Shown here in pieces: positions 1 to 13,318 of a stretch of DNA of 64,000 nt. The number at the start of each line of letters is the position of its first letter. Within the stretch, counting starts at the first letter, position 1. Source of the DNA: Clarkia xantiana subsp. parviflora (lineage: Eukaryota; Streptophyta; Magnoliopsida; Myrtales; Onagraceae). The DNA lies in contig JAPTYO010000002.1 in assembly GCA_036873135.1 (NCBI GenBank), positions 2,376,952-2,440,951 of the forward strand, read 5' to 3'. Under the pieces are notes generated by a model. It did not search any database and had not been told where the DNA came from. It saw only the letters and a list, made by a program, of their open reading frames with translations. The position numbers and the translations under genes were made by a program.

Positions 1-12
1 AATTTACTTCTT

Positions 13-2727
13 CTACATTCCATACCCTCCTCCTCCTCCTGTGATGCCATGAGGAATAAGTTCATGTCCCCTTAGCTTCCCCTCCCCCCAAACCAAAGGC
101 ACCGAACCCGACTCCATCCCCATCAACCTCTTCTTCCCTCTCATTAGTGAATCTTCAAGAGGTAATCCGTTAGGGCTGCCATGCGAAGTCAAGCAACTCT
201 CTGTCGAACAATCTGTCCTTTGAGAATGGAGATTAGGGTTAGGGTTTGCAGTGTGCATTTGATCTTCATCCGGCCCATGCAACCCCACCACCTCCTCGGA
301 GTAGAACCCTAGTGGGTCAATTTGGGGTTTCACCTCGTATGCCTGAGATTTTGGAGCATCGGATTCAATCACCATGCTACCGATGAATTGATCAGCGAGC
401 ATTTTGCAGGCTCGTTCAAGCATTCCCATGTATCTTTGCTCAGCATCTTGGCGTATCTGCAAATGTTTCTCCGCCTACATATGCGAAAAGAAGAAGTGAA
501 GTTTGAGCAATAGATAGAGATATCTAAATAAATATAATATCGATTGCATCAAATAATGACACTTGGCGTAATCAACAACTTTCAGATTTAAAATCAATTT
601 CAGAAATTTTGGGAAAAATTAACGGCTAACTAACAGATGCACAAAAAATATAACATTTTCACAAACGTGTCACACAAAAAAATTTGCAAGAAAAAAAAAA
701 TTATTGTACCAAAAGACAACATGGCACAAACATGTTATACCAAAAAACCTATTAACCCTTAAAACAATTATGTGAAAGTGCAATGACTAGTATACACATA
801 GAGTATATATTGCAAAGAGTCACCTTAAAATACTTAGAAACATGGACTTACTATACTTTGCCTTATAAACAAAAGAATTTTCCTAAACTGGTACGCCATG
901 ATTAATATTGTAGAGGTAGACACTATACATTTTCATTGACGAATAAAACAAAGTACGAAATGCAATATGTTTTCTGATTTGTGAGTCCACATTTATGCAT
1001 CTTAAAAGGTGGTTCCTTGCAAAGGTATTTCTCTTTAGTTTAGTTCTCAGGCAAATGAAATTGCACCACCTCAACATCGAAAAATAAGAGAAATTAAATT
1101 ACTAATAGACTAATTCATACGATAATCGTGATTAGTCATTAACCTAATATTGTCCACAATTTCAAAATATTATTAACAGTAAAAAGTGGTGTTTCGTACC
1201 TCAACTTGTAGATGTAGTTTACTTTGCATCTCCATTTGTGCTCTTAATGCCTCCTTGACTTCATACCCTCTGCTCAATAAAAATAGCCAATAAAAGCCAC
1301 AAGAATTACTGACCTGAACCCCAAAAAGAACAAAAAAGAAAAATCGGCTATGGAGAAATCTTTTATTACTCATTTATATCAGATGAGGGCAAAATTGGAG
1401 AAGAATTGCCGTTACTCGGGCTATCCAACAAGTATGATCCTGATATTCCTTCCATAAAATAGAGAAATAAATGACAACTTGGCAAAGTAACAAACAAAAA
1501 ACACGATAGCATTGACAAATACACATGGTTGGTCCAAACAAAACCGAGTCTATAACATGTCTTACCGTCCTTGGAAAGATCACTTAAATCTTTTCCGGAC
1601 TGCTTCCCCAGTCTGTATTTCTGTAATCAGCACAAAAGATTTATGTTAATTCACTGCCCCTTAAACTTGTTTTCTTCTTCTTAATTTGAGACATATAAAC
1701 CTGCAGGTGACTCTTCAAATGGAAGAGAGTGAGTCCTTTGACATTCATCGTGCGCATGATTGCTTTAGGGGTCGCTTCTGTGCAATAGATCCTCTCATCA
1801 GAACAAGCATTGCAATAAATCTAACTGTAATCAGAACTAATGACTAATTTGCGGATTTGATCAAAATTAAGATCCATAATACTTGAATAAAGAATCTAAT
1901 CTAGTCATGGCAGCATGCTTCAAAATGAGACCTTTTTTTCCCAAAGAAGTGTTTGGGTCCACAAATGACTTGTAACTGTCTAGATATCAAGAATAAGATG
2001 CTCGGATTACTACGCACAAAATCCGGCAATGTTAGTAATACCAAGTTGTTTGCTTTGCAGGTTAAAAAAGAAACAGTTTGCCTCTATTTTCTGTACAAGC
2101 TAACCAAATTCAAATCTTCAAGAATTGGTAATCAAGAACGCGGAGTCAACTGCAGAACAATGCAGTAGCTTCATCAAAAGAGACACATAGCAAACAGTAA
2201 AAAGTTGAGAAGTTGAGCTTAAAGTCAATAGCTTCAACCACAGAGGTAATGCACTAAAAAACTAGCCTAAGAAGATGTACAACCACTAATACACAATCAA
2301 ACCCTAGGAAATCAGAATCAGAACCAATTGAGCTCAAAATCATCAGGCAAACAAAGACTGAACAGATACCCAAAATTTGTTTTCTGTTTTTGCTGATTAT
2401 AACGAATACCCACATGAATTCAATGTGAAAAAGAGGAGCTTTGATGTCATGAAAAGCGAAAAATCCAAAAAAATAAACTAAAATAGCGAAAACAAAGCGG
2501 AGAAGATAAAGAGCATGAGAAAGGAGGTAACTGTTGGGTCCACCGAGCTGAGTGACAGCATCCACAAAGCGTTCATGGAGGTCAGCAGTCCAGCGGAGGC
2601 GAGGCTTGGGGTCAGAAGTCAACACCAGACATGGGTCTTCTCCTCTGTGATTGGGTAGCAAATCGTGATCTTGCCCTATAATCCCCTCATGGGTTTGAAT
2701 CAATCTTGGAAACATCATCCCCTTCAC
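13..2727 (-). CDS. MYB-CC (GARP) transcription factor, PHR1-LIKE/UNE16-type, 309 aa
   Basis: Six exons on the minus strand join in frame: 2532-2727, 1701-1777, 1566-1620, 1370-1439, 1200-1269, 13-474 (930 nt). Residues about 44-97 form a GARP-type single MYB repeat, from LRWTADLHERFVDAV to LKSHLQKYRLGK. Residues about 133-180 form the MYB-CC coiled coil (EALRAQMEMQSKLHLQVE, then AEKHLQIRQDAEQRYM). This order is diagnostic of the MYB-CC family, whose members bind DNA as dimers and include phosphate-starvation and phloem regulators; the N-terminus with DPCLVLTSDPKPRLRWT looks closest to UNE16/PHL-type members. The Gly-rich C-terminus ends GGGGGYGM. The start is the first Met of the exon 1 frame; a second Met four residues later (MFPRL) is equally usable. 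Introns are AT-rich and 92-754 nt long. Nuclear location and DNA binding are inferred from the family. Confidence 0.93.
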
Positions 2728-3080
2728 CTTCCACCTCCACCTCCACCTCCCTCAAGGAGAGAGATCCCCAAATCTCTGTCTGAAAGAGAGACGCACACAG
2801 ACAAACACCCAACCCAAGTTGGAGTAACAGTAATAAAAAAAAATGTTGGAAAATCGCAACTTTACAGTGACTGAGAGAGAGAGAGAGGGAGAGAAGGGAG
2901 AAAACAAATGCAGATTTGTATTTAGTACAGTGGAGGGAAGGGAAAAGGGAATGGTAATGAAGGTGAAACTGAAAAGTGATGGCCGTAGCTGCACTTCACC
3001 ACCGCTGGCGGGCACGCTTTATTCGGACTTTGTTGCCTTCTGTCTCTTTACTTCATCATCGATTCATCGTACAGTGTTGA
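2728..3080 (-). promoter_or_regulatory. 5' leader/promoter of the MYB-CC gene with GA/CT microsatellite
   Basis: Upstream of the MYB-CC start, the plus strand has a (GA)n tract at about 2871-2890, which reads as CT repeats in the direction of transcription. CT-rich stretches of this kind are common in plant 5' leaders. The remaining sequence has no convincing coding frame. Confidence 0.4.
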
Positions 3081-3089
3081 ATTATTGAA

Positions 3090-4016
3090 CAGCCGTTACT
3101 TACTGCTTCTAAAGTTGTCGGATATTGTCACTACATCTCCATAAGGTGAAATTTATCATCGTCATACATTCATTCCCAGTCGGCTTAATTAGAGGTTTCA
3201 ATTCAAATACCACTAGAGTTATGAAAACAAAAAATATTCATAAAAATAGTTCCGGTCCACGATGAATCGAAATTTTATTTATAGAAGATTGTTTTTTAAA
3301 TCGGTTCTGAACTGTTTTACAGAAATCCTATTTCAATTTGGTCCTGGCTGTTTTTTATGAATTTTGCACTACATTTTAAAAAAACAAAAAGCTAATTTCA
3401 AAACCGGCTCCAGACCAGCACACAACTATTATATATATACTCACGGTTTTTAATATCGATTTATTCTTTAAAGACATAATCTATTTGGAACCAAATTAAA
3501 TCCCCAACTCTTGTTATGGGCGATCGGGCATATAATAGATGGCATCATTCTTCTAATGAGAGCTTCACTACCGCGGAAAAACCTCCTCGTATAATAGTTA
3601 TATTATATTTTAAGTCTTATTATTTTTTTAAGAAAAAAATTATTATTAACTTTTTATTTTCCAACAAAGTCTTTTTTTTTATAGAAATATCAATATTATT
3701 AAAGAAATTCAAAGCAACTCATTATAAAGGTGAAAAAACAGTCGCATCAAGATAATTGGTGAACACCAAGTGCCCGTATAAACTACAAACAGAGTAGCTG
3801 CTAACGTAATATAAAAGTCTAAAACAACAAAGTAAAAGACAACCTTACAGACGGTAATAACCATAATAACAAGATCGGTCTTAGAACAATATAGACTATA
3901 AACAAAAGACATTAGCTTGGTGGGTAGGATCCAATCTGATTCGGTAGAATGGTCAAATTTGTGAAGAAAACTAATGCTACTTCAAGAAGACTTAATTAGC
4001 AAAAGCCCTGCGCGAC
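3090..4016. other. Intergenic DNA, no recognised feature
   Basis: AT-rich sequence with homopolymer runs. I see no protein family, RNA gene or complete transposon in it. Confidence 0.5.
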
Positions 4017-4498
4017 AACCTAAAAACTGTCTCAATTTTGACCCGAGTGTCAAGTTGGTGTCTCAATTTTAAACTGTTGATATTTGGTGTCCCAATTTTC
4101 AGTTTCGTGCCTATTTAGTTTTCTGTTAGATTTTGGGGTTAAGTTTAACATATTGAGTTGAAAATACTATTTTACCCTTTTTTAAGCATTTGATTCCGGC
4201 CACCCACTCGCTCCGGCCACCCACCTCCAGTCGGTCGGAATCAGCCGGAATTGGCTGAAATCGGCAGGAACCCTAAATCCTAAATCGGAGCTGCTTAACC
4301 CTAATTTGGCCAGAATAGGCCGTAATCGGTATGAGTTTGGCCGTAATCGGTCGGAATCGGGGTTATTCAGGTCAGAGTGTATTTTTTAAATTTTGAAAAT
4401 TGACCACTCACGTGACCAGATTCCGTTCAACTTAATCTCAAAATTTAACAGAGACACCAAACTAACACATATATCAAAATAAGGACAATTTTTAGGTT
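4017..4498. mobile_element. Small inverted-repeat (MITE-like) element, about 480 bp
   Basis: The segment starts AACCTAAAAACTGTCTCAAT and its other end reads, on the opposite strand, AACCTAAAAATTGTCCTTAT, an imperfect terminal inverted repeat of about 25 bp. The interior has no coding capacity and is rich in repeated TCGGNCGGAATCGG-like words. A related start is seen at about 63753 near the window end, so the family is dispersed. No clear target-site duplication was found, so the superfamily is not assigned. Confidence 0.5.
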
Positions 4499-5318
4499 CT
4501 ATTCCCATGTTTTTATTTGAGAAATCAACATAACATAACTCGCAGTTTGTAGCTTGCTGTAAGACTGTAAGATTCAGCTTACTCTTTGTCATGGAAAAAA
4601 TAGAAGTTTTTTTTCGAAACTCTTAAAGTTGAATTTAGTTTTTATAATTAACTTGCATAGCTGATTGCTGAAGACCGAGTCAACTCGGCTTGACTCAAGC
4701 CCTAGGACAGGAATCCCATCCCTTCAGGCTCGAGCTCCCTCAGTTCGGGGGGTCAATCCAATTTCTGGGGTCAAGCCACTTATAAGGGTCTAAGAAACTA
4801 TATTTGAAAGTTTAGGAACCAACACACTATATTTGAAAGTCTTTTAGTCGCCTTGAAAAAAAGTAAAGGGACCTGCATTCACTGTTTTAAACAACAGTCT
4901 TTCTTTCTTCCCACCCTTCATTTTCCAGTTTCATCTAAGATTTGTGGAATACAACACAATCCAGCAGTATATGGTCTTTACCGAGCATCCATAGAGTACA
5001 TTATACAAAGTATTTGCTATACTGTTATTTACAACAATATCTGCAGTAGACTGATCGAAATCGTACCAGCAAGAAGCAATATCCTCCGTACGAATCAAAA
5101 CTATCGTACTGAAGATCACTCTCTTAAGCTGTTATATACGTCGTATAATCTAAGTATATCATGTAACGGGACAATTCTACTAATGATTCATTCTTTCTCC
5201 TAGATTTCTAAGTAATCTTCATAACCGATCTCAGATGATGCCTCATGTTGGACGTTCCAAAAAGACGGCATCGAAACATAATGATAAACAAAAGGATACT
5301 TGTGAATTTACCAAGCTG
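4499..5318. other. Intergenic/3' flank of the C2-GRAM gene
   Basis: No recognised coding sequence. The part next to 5318 probably includes the 3' untranslated region of the minus-strand C2-GRAM gene. A GC-richer patch at about 4680-4780 may be an old repeat but I do not recognise it. Confidence 0.4.
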
Positions 5319-8300
5319 TTATGTGGATGAGCATTCCTTCTCAACAGAAACAAACATGACCTTCAATCGGTCTTGAAGGCTCGAAAGGATGTTCTTCGTC
5401 ATCTTCTTCTGATGCCGTGTGCCTTTCAACCATGCAATGCCGAAGAACACCTGCACAGTGGATCCCTTTGATTGTGAAGCCAACTCTTCAACTTGGTACC
5501 TTAGGTGGAGCTGTATGAAGTCAAAATACAAGTACAATAAGAAATCCTGTATTTAATCACAGCAATGCTCCAAAGTCTAAAACTTAGTGCAAAAATGAAA
5601 TATTTTCCAGTTTAGGTACCAAAACTAAATGAAGACATAAGAAGTGAAGTTTAGTATGCAAAACTAAAGAAGCAATGATGTAATTAAGCTCAAGTATATT
5701 AAATATAGAAAGACGTCAAGTCCGCACACTGAAATATTCTCCAATTGGTACCCCGTGGAGAGTCATGACCTCTTCGACAAGCCAACCATTTCTATCTGAA
5801 AGTCGGGTTTTTTGCTGAGAACTCGTCACTCCTCCTTTGCATCGCAAGATACGCTTATCAAGGGAGTACGATATTTGTCTCTCAAAAACATCGGGTCCTT
5901 CGGACTCCCATGGGGTGGAAGAATAATTAAGACATCCAGCTTTCTCCATAACCTTGCGTTCCAAGTCTTCTCCACCAAATATCTCCATGATGGAGCTAAC
6001 CTGAAGAACCAAGCCCAAAAAAATTGTGGTTGCAGAAACCAAACATAAGAAAACGAAATGAAAGATTTTGAAGAACTTACTGGAGTTGAAAAAACCGAAG
6101 AGTAAACTTCTGATAAATGGACATCATCGACGCCCAAAAAGGACCCGCTTTCCTCAGTCTGCAGGATTCTGCCATCCGATTCTTCTTGAAATATCTGTGC
6201 TTTCTGTTCAGGACTCATTGATCTTGCCTTCCACAGTGCCATGATGGTTCTAGAACATTAAAAAAAAACTCAGTCTGTAGAGCGACGAACATAAAATTGA
6301 CAGTTTGTTGCAGAGATTTGCATTTTAAACCGAAAAAGGAGGCAACTTTGATTTGGAAAAACAAGAATACAACGTACAAGATCAATTTCCAAGTCAATGG
6401 AGTGCTAACTCAGTAAAAGTCAACCTCCTTTAGGTACCGGAGATCACAGAATCAACACTGACAAATAACTATTAGTTTCCAAAACTTACTTTGTACCCAA
6501 TGCTTTCAGTTAAAAAGAATTTTTTTAAAAGTTTTTCCTTGAGTTGATGGAGAATAATGACCTGTGTGCAGCATTGTAAGACACAAAAGACTGAAAATGA
6601 TATTTCAATCGTCCTTCTTCATCTTGTGTCTTCGCACCATGCCTTGCTTCTGAGCCCCGACCACGCCGAAGAGTCATTACAATGATAGGACTCCCCATCG
6701 ACGCAAGTGTTGGTGATAAGACTTGAATATCCTCTATGTCCTCCCATAGAAAAAAGAATTTGGTCTTGTGCCCGAATAAATTTGCATGAAACCCAATGAT
6801 TCTTGCCGAAAGGAAAAGGCGGCCCTGACAGTAACAAACTTAAACCTCACAAAAATGCCTAACCCTATAAAGAATCTTTTTTTTTCTGTTTAGGAATATG
6901 AAACACAGGTTGATTTGTACCTGCAGAGGCATTTTGCGCTTCAAGTGGCAGGTGAAGTCATTAATGAGAAATTCCTCAGGTGGAAGACCGAAGAGCTTCT
7001 GGAAGGCTGAATTTGTTTGAGGAGATCGCACATTTATCTGCGAAGTTCGCGATTAAGATTCATCGAAGCGTTTCAAGTCAAGGAGTTGCTAACACAGAGG
7101 AGCAATGCTACAATATGTAAACCACAGTGAGAAACTAAGAAAGTAACATTTTCCATTGTTTCAGAAAATTGTTGATTACCACCTGTTCCTAAAAAAAAAG
7201 AATCACTTACTGTCAGAAAGTAACGTCTTTTACTATTTCAGAAATCTGTTGATAAACCAACCATACTATATATTCATGAAAAGAGCAGATTTTTCACTTC
7301 CTCAGAAAAATTACCACCTTTTGGTATTTTCCAGCACAAAGAACTGAAACAAAGAAATAGGGCAATTAATTGTGATGCATACCTTCTTCCCCACCTCCTT
7401 CTCCATCTTGCTAATGTAGTCTTTTGCCACATTACAACCTTTGGAATTGCCCAGGAAGATCCTCAGATGAAGCTTCGATTGGCATGTTTGCGCGAGCTTT
7501 CCCTGTAGAGAAATCCACACGTCAGCGAGATCTGCTATATTCGTCCTCACAAAGTTGATTTCTGCACGTCCTAGAGAAGTCGGTTCATCAAAAGGTCCAT
7601 CAAAATCAAAGACTTCCACATCAAGCACCGATGGCGGATCATCCATTGCATCAAATTCGAAAATTTCTGGGAAAATGCAGATATAGAATAAAAATCAATT
7701 CTTAAAATATTTTTAGACAAGTAGAGGTTAGAGTAGGGCTTAGAGTAGTACCGTTCCACAGAGGATCAGTTTTCTGGAACTTGATTGAACTTGTTCTTGT
7801 CTTACCATTGCATGTGAAGACCACGTAAGGATCAGAACACCCTCCTGAATCGACCACAGCTAATTTACTTCCCTCGATCAAGGCTACTGTTAGTAGCCAC
7901 CCATCTCCCTGTGCCTTGATACCATGATCACAACCTGAGCTTTCAGCATAAAAAATCAAGAAAATGAAACTGAGTAAAAGTTGAATCTTTTTCCGTTTTA
8001 TGAAACTATTTACTATATCTCACTCAATCAACTTTTTCCTAAAAGTGTAACTTGATTTCACTTTCAGAATAATTATTACTCTAAGTCTCACAACTCACAA
8101 GTTGTACAATTTTGATGAATATAACTCTCTTTTTCGCCAAAAAAATAAAATAAATTTCTAACTTAGTTTGAAAATGAAATCTTTTCCATTTCATAAAACT
8201 ATTTATTATCTCACTCAATCAATTTTTCCTTTTTACTCTTAAGTTTACAATCTGTACAATTTTCTGATATAAATAACTTTAAACTAGGTGAAAAGAAGCC

Positions 8301-10437
8301 AAGTTTACCCTTTTGAGATCTAGCTTGCATGAACCGTGATATGAACCGCAGGGCTCGCTCAGCTTGAAGAACAATTACTCCACATATTGCCAATTCACCT
8401 ACTGAATCAGGCAAGTCCAACCCAACAAACTCCAGTCCTTGAAGTAAGCTTGGTGAAGCGAGCCACATGTGCACAGCCACATACGCTCCCACAATAAAAG
8501 TAGACACTATCGTAAAATTAAGCAAATAGATACTGGCGAGCTTCCAATCTGACTGTGGCTCTGGTTGCAATGAAGCTAGCAGCTGTTCTTTGTCAGACCC
8601 AATATCTTTGGAATCAACCTGCTTTACAGTCTGACCCAGTAAACTCGCAAACTGTTCATAGCTATCCCTCAAACCCTGCTTCGCTCCATTCTCAATCATA
8701 CCTTTCATCATTGTGCTCTGCACAAAATTCATTCTCCATGACACCACCAACTTCGAGGACTGCTCTCCTGAAGGGAGGTCGGGGCCCGGTGTAATAACAT
8801 AAAGCAGTTCAGTCTTGAAAGTGCCTCCATAAGGTACATCAGGGACACTAACGCTTGCTAGTACAGCGAACGACTTTCCATCAGCTTTAATGTAGGTTTG
8901 CTCCTCAGTACCTTTCACAGCCTTAATCAGCTTCGTTGCAGCCTTAATGTAAGTGACAACTCTTTTAAGGGTCTCTCCACCATTTTCAAATTTCCAGGGA
9001 CTTTGCTGAAACTCAGTAGTCCCTTGCAAATCCGCCAATGATTTGGGAAAACTCGAATCTGGTGAAAAGAGTAATGAATTCAGTTCAGGGGTTGAAATTA
9101 AATACAGCTGATCTAGAAGTACTCCTCCTGGTAAATTACTGGGAATTTCAGTTTCTTGGTCTTTTGACTCCATGGATTTTAATACTTCTTCAAAACTTTC
9201 AGTTACACACTGATCCTCAGACTGAGATTCAGAGGTTTCAGATACTTCCAGTGATGTCATGTCCATGCTTCTGATTGAGGTGGTACTGGACAATGCATCT
9301 GAACCTTTATTGAAAATCTGAGCAATTCGACCCGCTAATGTCCTTTGATGGCATAGTTTTTCTTCTTCTAGTTGGGGAGGGAAAGTACTGGATGACGAGC
9401 TACAACGTGATACTGGACGGGAATCTAGTGAGAAATCTGCAGGTTTCTTGATGGACAGTGGCTCAGTTGTGCTACTTATTTCTGGAATCGTGCTGTTGCT
9501 TGAAAAATATATAGCTAAGAGAATTTCACCTGTAAGTAAGGAATTATTTACATTGCTTAAGAAATTTGAACTGTAATTATCAAATTTGAGAGTATCTCAG
9601 TTGCATGAATAGATTAAAAAGGAATAACAAGAGAAAAAACAGAAAAAAAAAAGGAATCTAAGCAACAATCATTGTGCAATGAACAAAATCTGCCAATTTG
9701 TCCTAGTCTGAAATCAAATTAAGGAAATAATGCAGTTTCAGTATAATCTTCATATTGCAGAAAACTTCAACAATAGCAAAGTGACAACCACCACTTTGGC
9801 TCATACTTAGAGCAGGTGACTTTTGTCTCATCATCAAGCAGGTCAATTTTTATTTTTGGAATGTTTGTAAACAATCAAACAGCTCAATATGGGCTACATT
9901 CAGTGTTTTTCAGCAGTGGCATATGGCAGATACAAAAAAATACAACATAAACGGAGCAGAAAAGTCCTAAAATCCATTCATTATAAGCAAGGTTTCCTTT
10001 TTCTATTTTGAATTATCACTAATCATAATAATACAGAGAATGAGTAACATGAAGAAATGCCTGAGATAAGTATACTTCTGAAGGTATGTACCACATTCCC
10101 TCTTGGACTTCTTATTCTTGGGATGCAAGGTATACCAAGTTGTGCCAAGAGAGCCGTTATCTGCATCGAAAACCTGAGAAATTGGTATCTTCAGCTGCCC
10201 CACAAAATCGTCGCTGAAGAACTTATCTTCATCTAGAACACAAATTACGAGCTCATCATTTAAATCTTCAACCTTAAAGCTGAACAGCTCTCCCCAATTC
10301 GGGTTCAAGCACTTCTTCACCACTTTAGTCCTAAACCTATGCCTGCCCAGCTGCACCCTCACGTAAGGGTCGCTGAATCCATTGTGATCCATCGCTGGGA
10401 TGTTTCGTGCCTCAATCACACGCACGTACAGCTTCAT
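5319..10437 (-). CDS. C2 and GRAM domain-containing (VASt) protein, At1g03370-like, 1015 aa
   Basis: Nine minus-strand exons join in frame: 10092-10437, 8309-9529, 7752-7934, 7383-7666, 6921-7037, 6562-6824, 6081-6249, 5728-6000, 5319-5510 (3048 nt). Domains in order: a C2 domain at about 1-105 (MKLYVRVIEARNIPAMD, with Asp-rich Ca2+/lipid loops such as GFSDPYV and LDEDKFFSDDF); a Ser-rich linker; a VASt (StART-like lipid transfer) domain at about 250-420; a hydrophobic, probably membrane-spanning segment at about 451-475; a second C2 at about 530-650 (CSDPYVVF); a GRAM domain at about 687-750; and a second VASt domain at about 848-1008. Order and length match the plant C2-GRAM proteins (about 1020 aa in Arabidopsis), thought to act at membranes, possibly in sterol/lipid transfer. 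Exon 8 uses the second of two adjacent GT donors (TTCAGT then GTGCGG), which keeps the frame. The start is the first Met of the C2 domain; an upstream in-frame Met at 10470 is not conserved in the family. Confidence 0.95.
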
Positions 10438-11210
10438 GATCGACGGTCGACGATAGAATAACGTTGACAACGCAAAGATGAGACTTTTGAAGAACGAAAT
10501 GTCATTGTAAGGATCGGAGTTCAGGGTGACGCCAAAAGACGATCCTGAGATAATGCAGGTGTAGTTGACATCTGGGTAATGTACAAATTATCGAAACTGG
10601 AAAGAAAAGGGTCAAAATAATTTAGACCCAGAAAGCGATCAAGATTGAGGCCAAACGGGGCAATGATTCGCAGCAAAAGAACCCTAACGGTGAGGAATTG
10701 ATCGACTGATCAAGGAACGACGCATTGGTAGAGCTTGGACGAGGAAACCCGGGAATGGAAATGGGAGAGAAAGAGAGGGACCGAGTCCGGCTTTTCCATT
10801 TTCCAAATCAAAGCTCATGGACTGACTACTTGACTCTCTTAATTGATTCATCTGATATTACGAATATGAAAACTTATTAAACGATGATGATAATTATTAT
10901 AACTAGTAAATATAATAATAAATAAAGAATATTGCTCGTTGACGCTAAATTGGATAAAGATCTATATTAGATCCGGCCAAAAGGAGGATTAGAAGATTAG
11001 TTCTTTCGAGATTAATCCTTAAAACTCCAACATTTTCCTAATTGATTATTTTACATTATCTATTCAATAAAATATTCCCATTACTAAATAGTAAATACTA
11101 ACTCACACCGCGCAGGGTGTAAAATATCCAAATCAACATAATTTAATTAATTTAATTGGTTAAATTCTATAAACAAAACTATTACAATGAGTACTTTCTA
11201 TAATTAATAA
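10438..11210. other. 5' leader/promoter of the C2-GRAM gene and AT-rich spacer
   Basis: The stretch 10438 to about 10800 is GC-richer and probably holds the 5' leader and core promoter of the minus-strand C2-GRAM gene. From about 10860 the sequence becomes very AT-rich up to the left end of the Helitron. Confidence 0.4.
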
Positions 11211-12006
11211 TCTACTATATTATATTAATTCGGTATCGGAAGCCCTCTGACCGACACGTGGACAGTCCACGCAGTCACCGTTTCCTAATTTAATCGGAAT
11301 TTAATAGGTGTTCTCTAAATTTAGATACATAATATTGATTGGTTGAAAATTAAGAAGTATTTGTATTTCCTATTTTTGTCTCTACGCAATTTATAGAAAT
11401 AAATTAATTAAAAGTTTCCATTTAAATAGTAAATCTATACAGTTTGGTTCCGGAAGACCATAGGTCGCCACGTCATCAATAATATAATATAATCAATAAA
11501 AAAATTGTATAATAAACTATCTATTATAGATTATAAATTAAGTGAATATATTATATATAATATACTTATATATAACTGACGTATAGATATGTATATGACT
11601 ACATATTGTTAATTCCATTTTTTTTTATAGAAATATAATTACTAAGAAGTTAGGTTAATATTGATATCTTATGGTTTTTAGTAAGTTTATATATTAACTG
11701 TAGGTTCTTAATACTTCACATACTTTTTCACAACTACGAAATCTTTTAGTGATTTGGGGAAACAAATTTATTAGTGTCCAAACACAATATAAAATTTATT
11801 TAGTGAGATTTATATATATTACATACACTGTCAATTTCTAAAATTGTCACCGTGAAGAAAAAGTAAATAGTAATAAATATTCAAAAATATATTATTTCAC
11901 AAATTAAATATTAATAATATTTAAAAATATATTATTTCACAAATAAGGTGCATATACATATATTTTATTACCATTATTATATATTATTTACTAGCTATAA
12001 ATGACT

Positions 12007-12171
12007 ATATATATATATATATATATATACTATAATAATGGCTAATCAAAAGGCAGATTTGTTAGGTTTGTATTGGAATAATAGTTTCTCATAGTTGTTT
12101 CTTTACGTTTATGAACATATTAAATTTTATACACACTCACATTAGTTTTTTTTTTTTTTTTTTTTTTTTTT
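12007..12171. repeat. (TA)n microsatellite and poly(T) tract
   Basis: An uninterrupted TA dinucleotide run at about 12007-12029 is followed by a poly(T) run of over 20 bases at about 12146-12171. Both lie inside the Helitron. Confidence 0.85.
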
Positions 12172-12732
12172 ATAGTTGCGATGAAGAAGAGAATGGATGG
12201 GTTTTTTAATCAAAAACATATTTGTTGGTGATTTGGAGTTGCACAAAAAGAATAATTTCTCATTGTTGCTCCTTTTTACTTAAGGTACGAATATAATTTT
12301 TTAATTGTATATGCTTATCTTAATTGTTATTTTTTGTTTTAATTGTGGAATGGATCGAGAAAAATTTAAACACGCATCAGCTAAATGATACTTTATGTGA
12401 TTGATTGTGCCGTTTTAACTTTGGAACATCTTTGTTATAGTCAAATAGTTTCATTTGAGCAGGTCAACTTACAGTAATAAACCCCTTCAACTCCATGCGT
12501 TAAAGTGATTCAGATACGTACATGTTAACCTACTCCCTATAATTGAGAAGCTCCGTCCATCACTACAATCTTATTATATGCAAAATAAGCTTACACATCA
12601 TCTCGAGTATCAAATAAAATCAAATCAACTCATATCCTATGCAAATATCTAACATTGAATTTTTTTAAAAAAAAGTTTAATCTATTTGTACAAATAATAT
12701 GAATAGCAGGCCGAATCATGATGATCAATTGA

Positions 12733-13318
12733 TCAGGTTAGGAAACTATTATGTCGAGGCAAGTCCACAAGAAAGGCGCCGACCACCAAACAGAAAATTG
12801 CCTCCAGGACACGGAGCTCCAAGGATGTTATTGACGATGGATTTCGGTGGAGAAAATATGGTCAGAAGTCTGTCAAGAACAGTATTTATCCCAGGTACAT
12901 ATGTTTTTATGTTTTAGGTATTTTGCCCAACTAATTAATTAGTATAATGGTTTCTTTGGACTGAAAGGATTCTGGGTAGAAAATATATACATAATTATAA
13001 TTTTTCTTAATAAAGAACATTGACCTCATTTAAAGTTATATGGATTCGTCATGCACTATACCCTTCATTATATCACCAAGTTAATTAGTTTTTAGGATGA
13101 AATCAATTATCCCGGTGATTTGTTATATTAGTTGTTTACTGAAGAAGTTATTATAGGTGTGCTCAGCACACGTGTAACTGATGTCGGAGGAGGCGAGCAC
13201 ACTATTAACAACCTACGATGGGCGATATAACCATCTTCCGACCACCGACCAGCTCATGGCATCTCAAACTCTAGCCCCTTTTCTTAGCCAAATCCAATTA
13301 TTTCGAGGTTCTAACTAA
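12733..13318 (+). pseudogene. WRKY (group IIc, WRKY75/43-like) transcription factor fragment, broken
   Basis: One exon to 12894 encodes KDVIDDGFRWRKYGQKSVKN then SIYPR, the core WRKY heptapeptide with its flanks, and ends at a GT donor. After a 250-nt intron, 13145 resumes with SYYRCAQHTCN, the first half of the zinc finger, at the intron position and phase conserved in WRKY domains. The frame then hits TGA. Downstream, in another frame, LLTTYDGRYNHL and a C-terminus resembling WRKY75 (APFLSQIQLF) run to TAA at 13318. The VKKQVQR segment between the two halves is missing, consistent with a deletion of about 20 nt, and the first His of the HxH zinc pair is Tyr. No in-frame start is visible. 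It lies wholly inside the Helitron, so it is most simply a captured and decayed gene copy. Confidence 0.82.

Noticed and set aside
8211..9293. A stand-alone 360-codon gene starting at Met 9293
   Set aside because: It is the large second exon of the C2-GRAM-VASt gene, continuous upstream to 9529 and spliced on both sides.
12699..12917. A 72-codon plus-strand frame starting with Met at the WRKY site
   Set aside because: It is in the wrong frame relative to WRKYGQK; the WRKY frame has no Met and is interrupted, so it is called a pseudogene instead.
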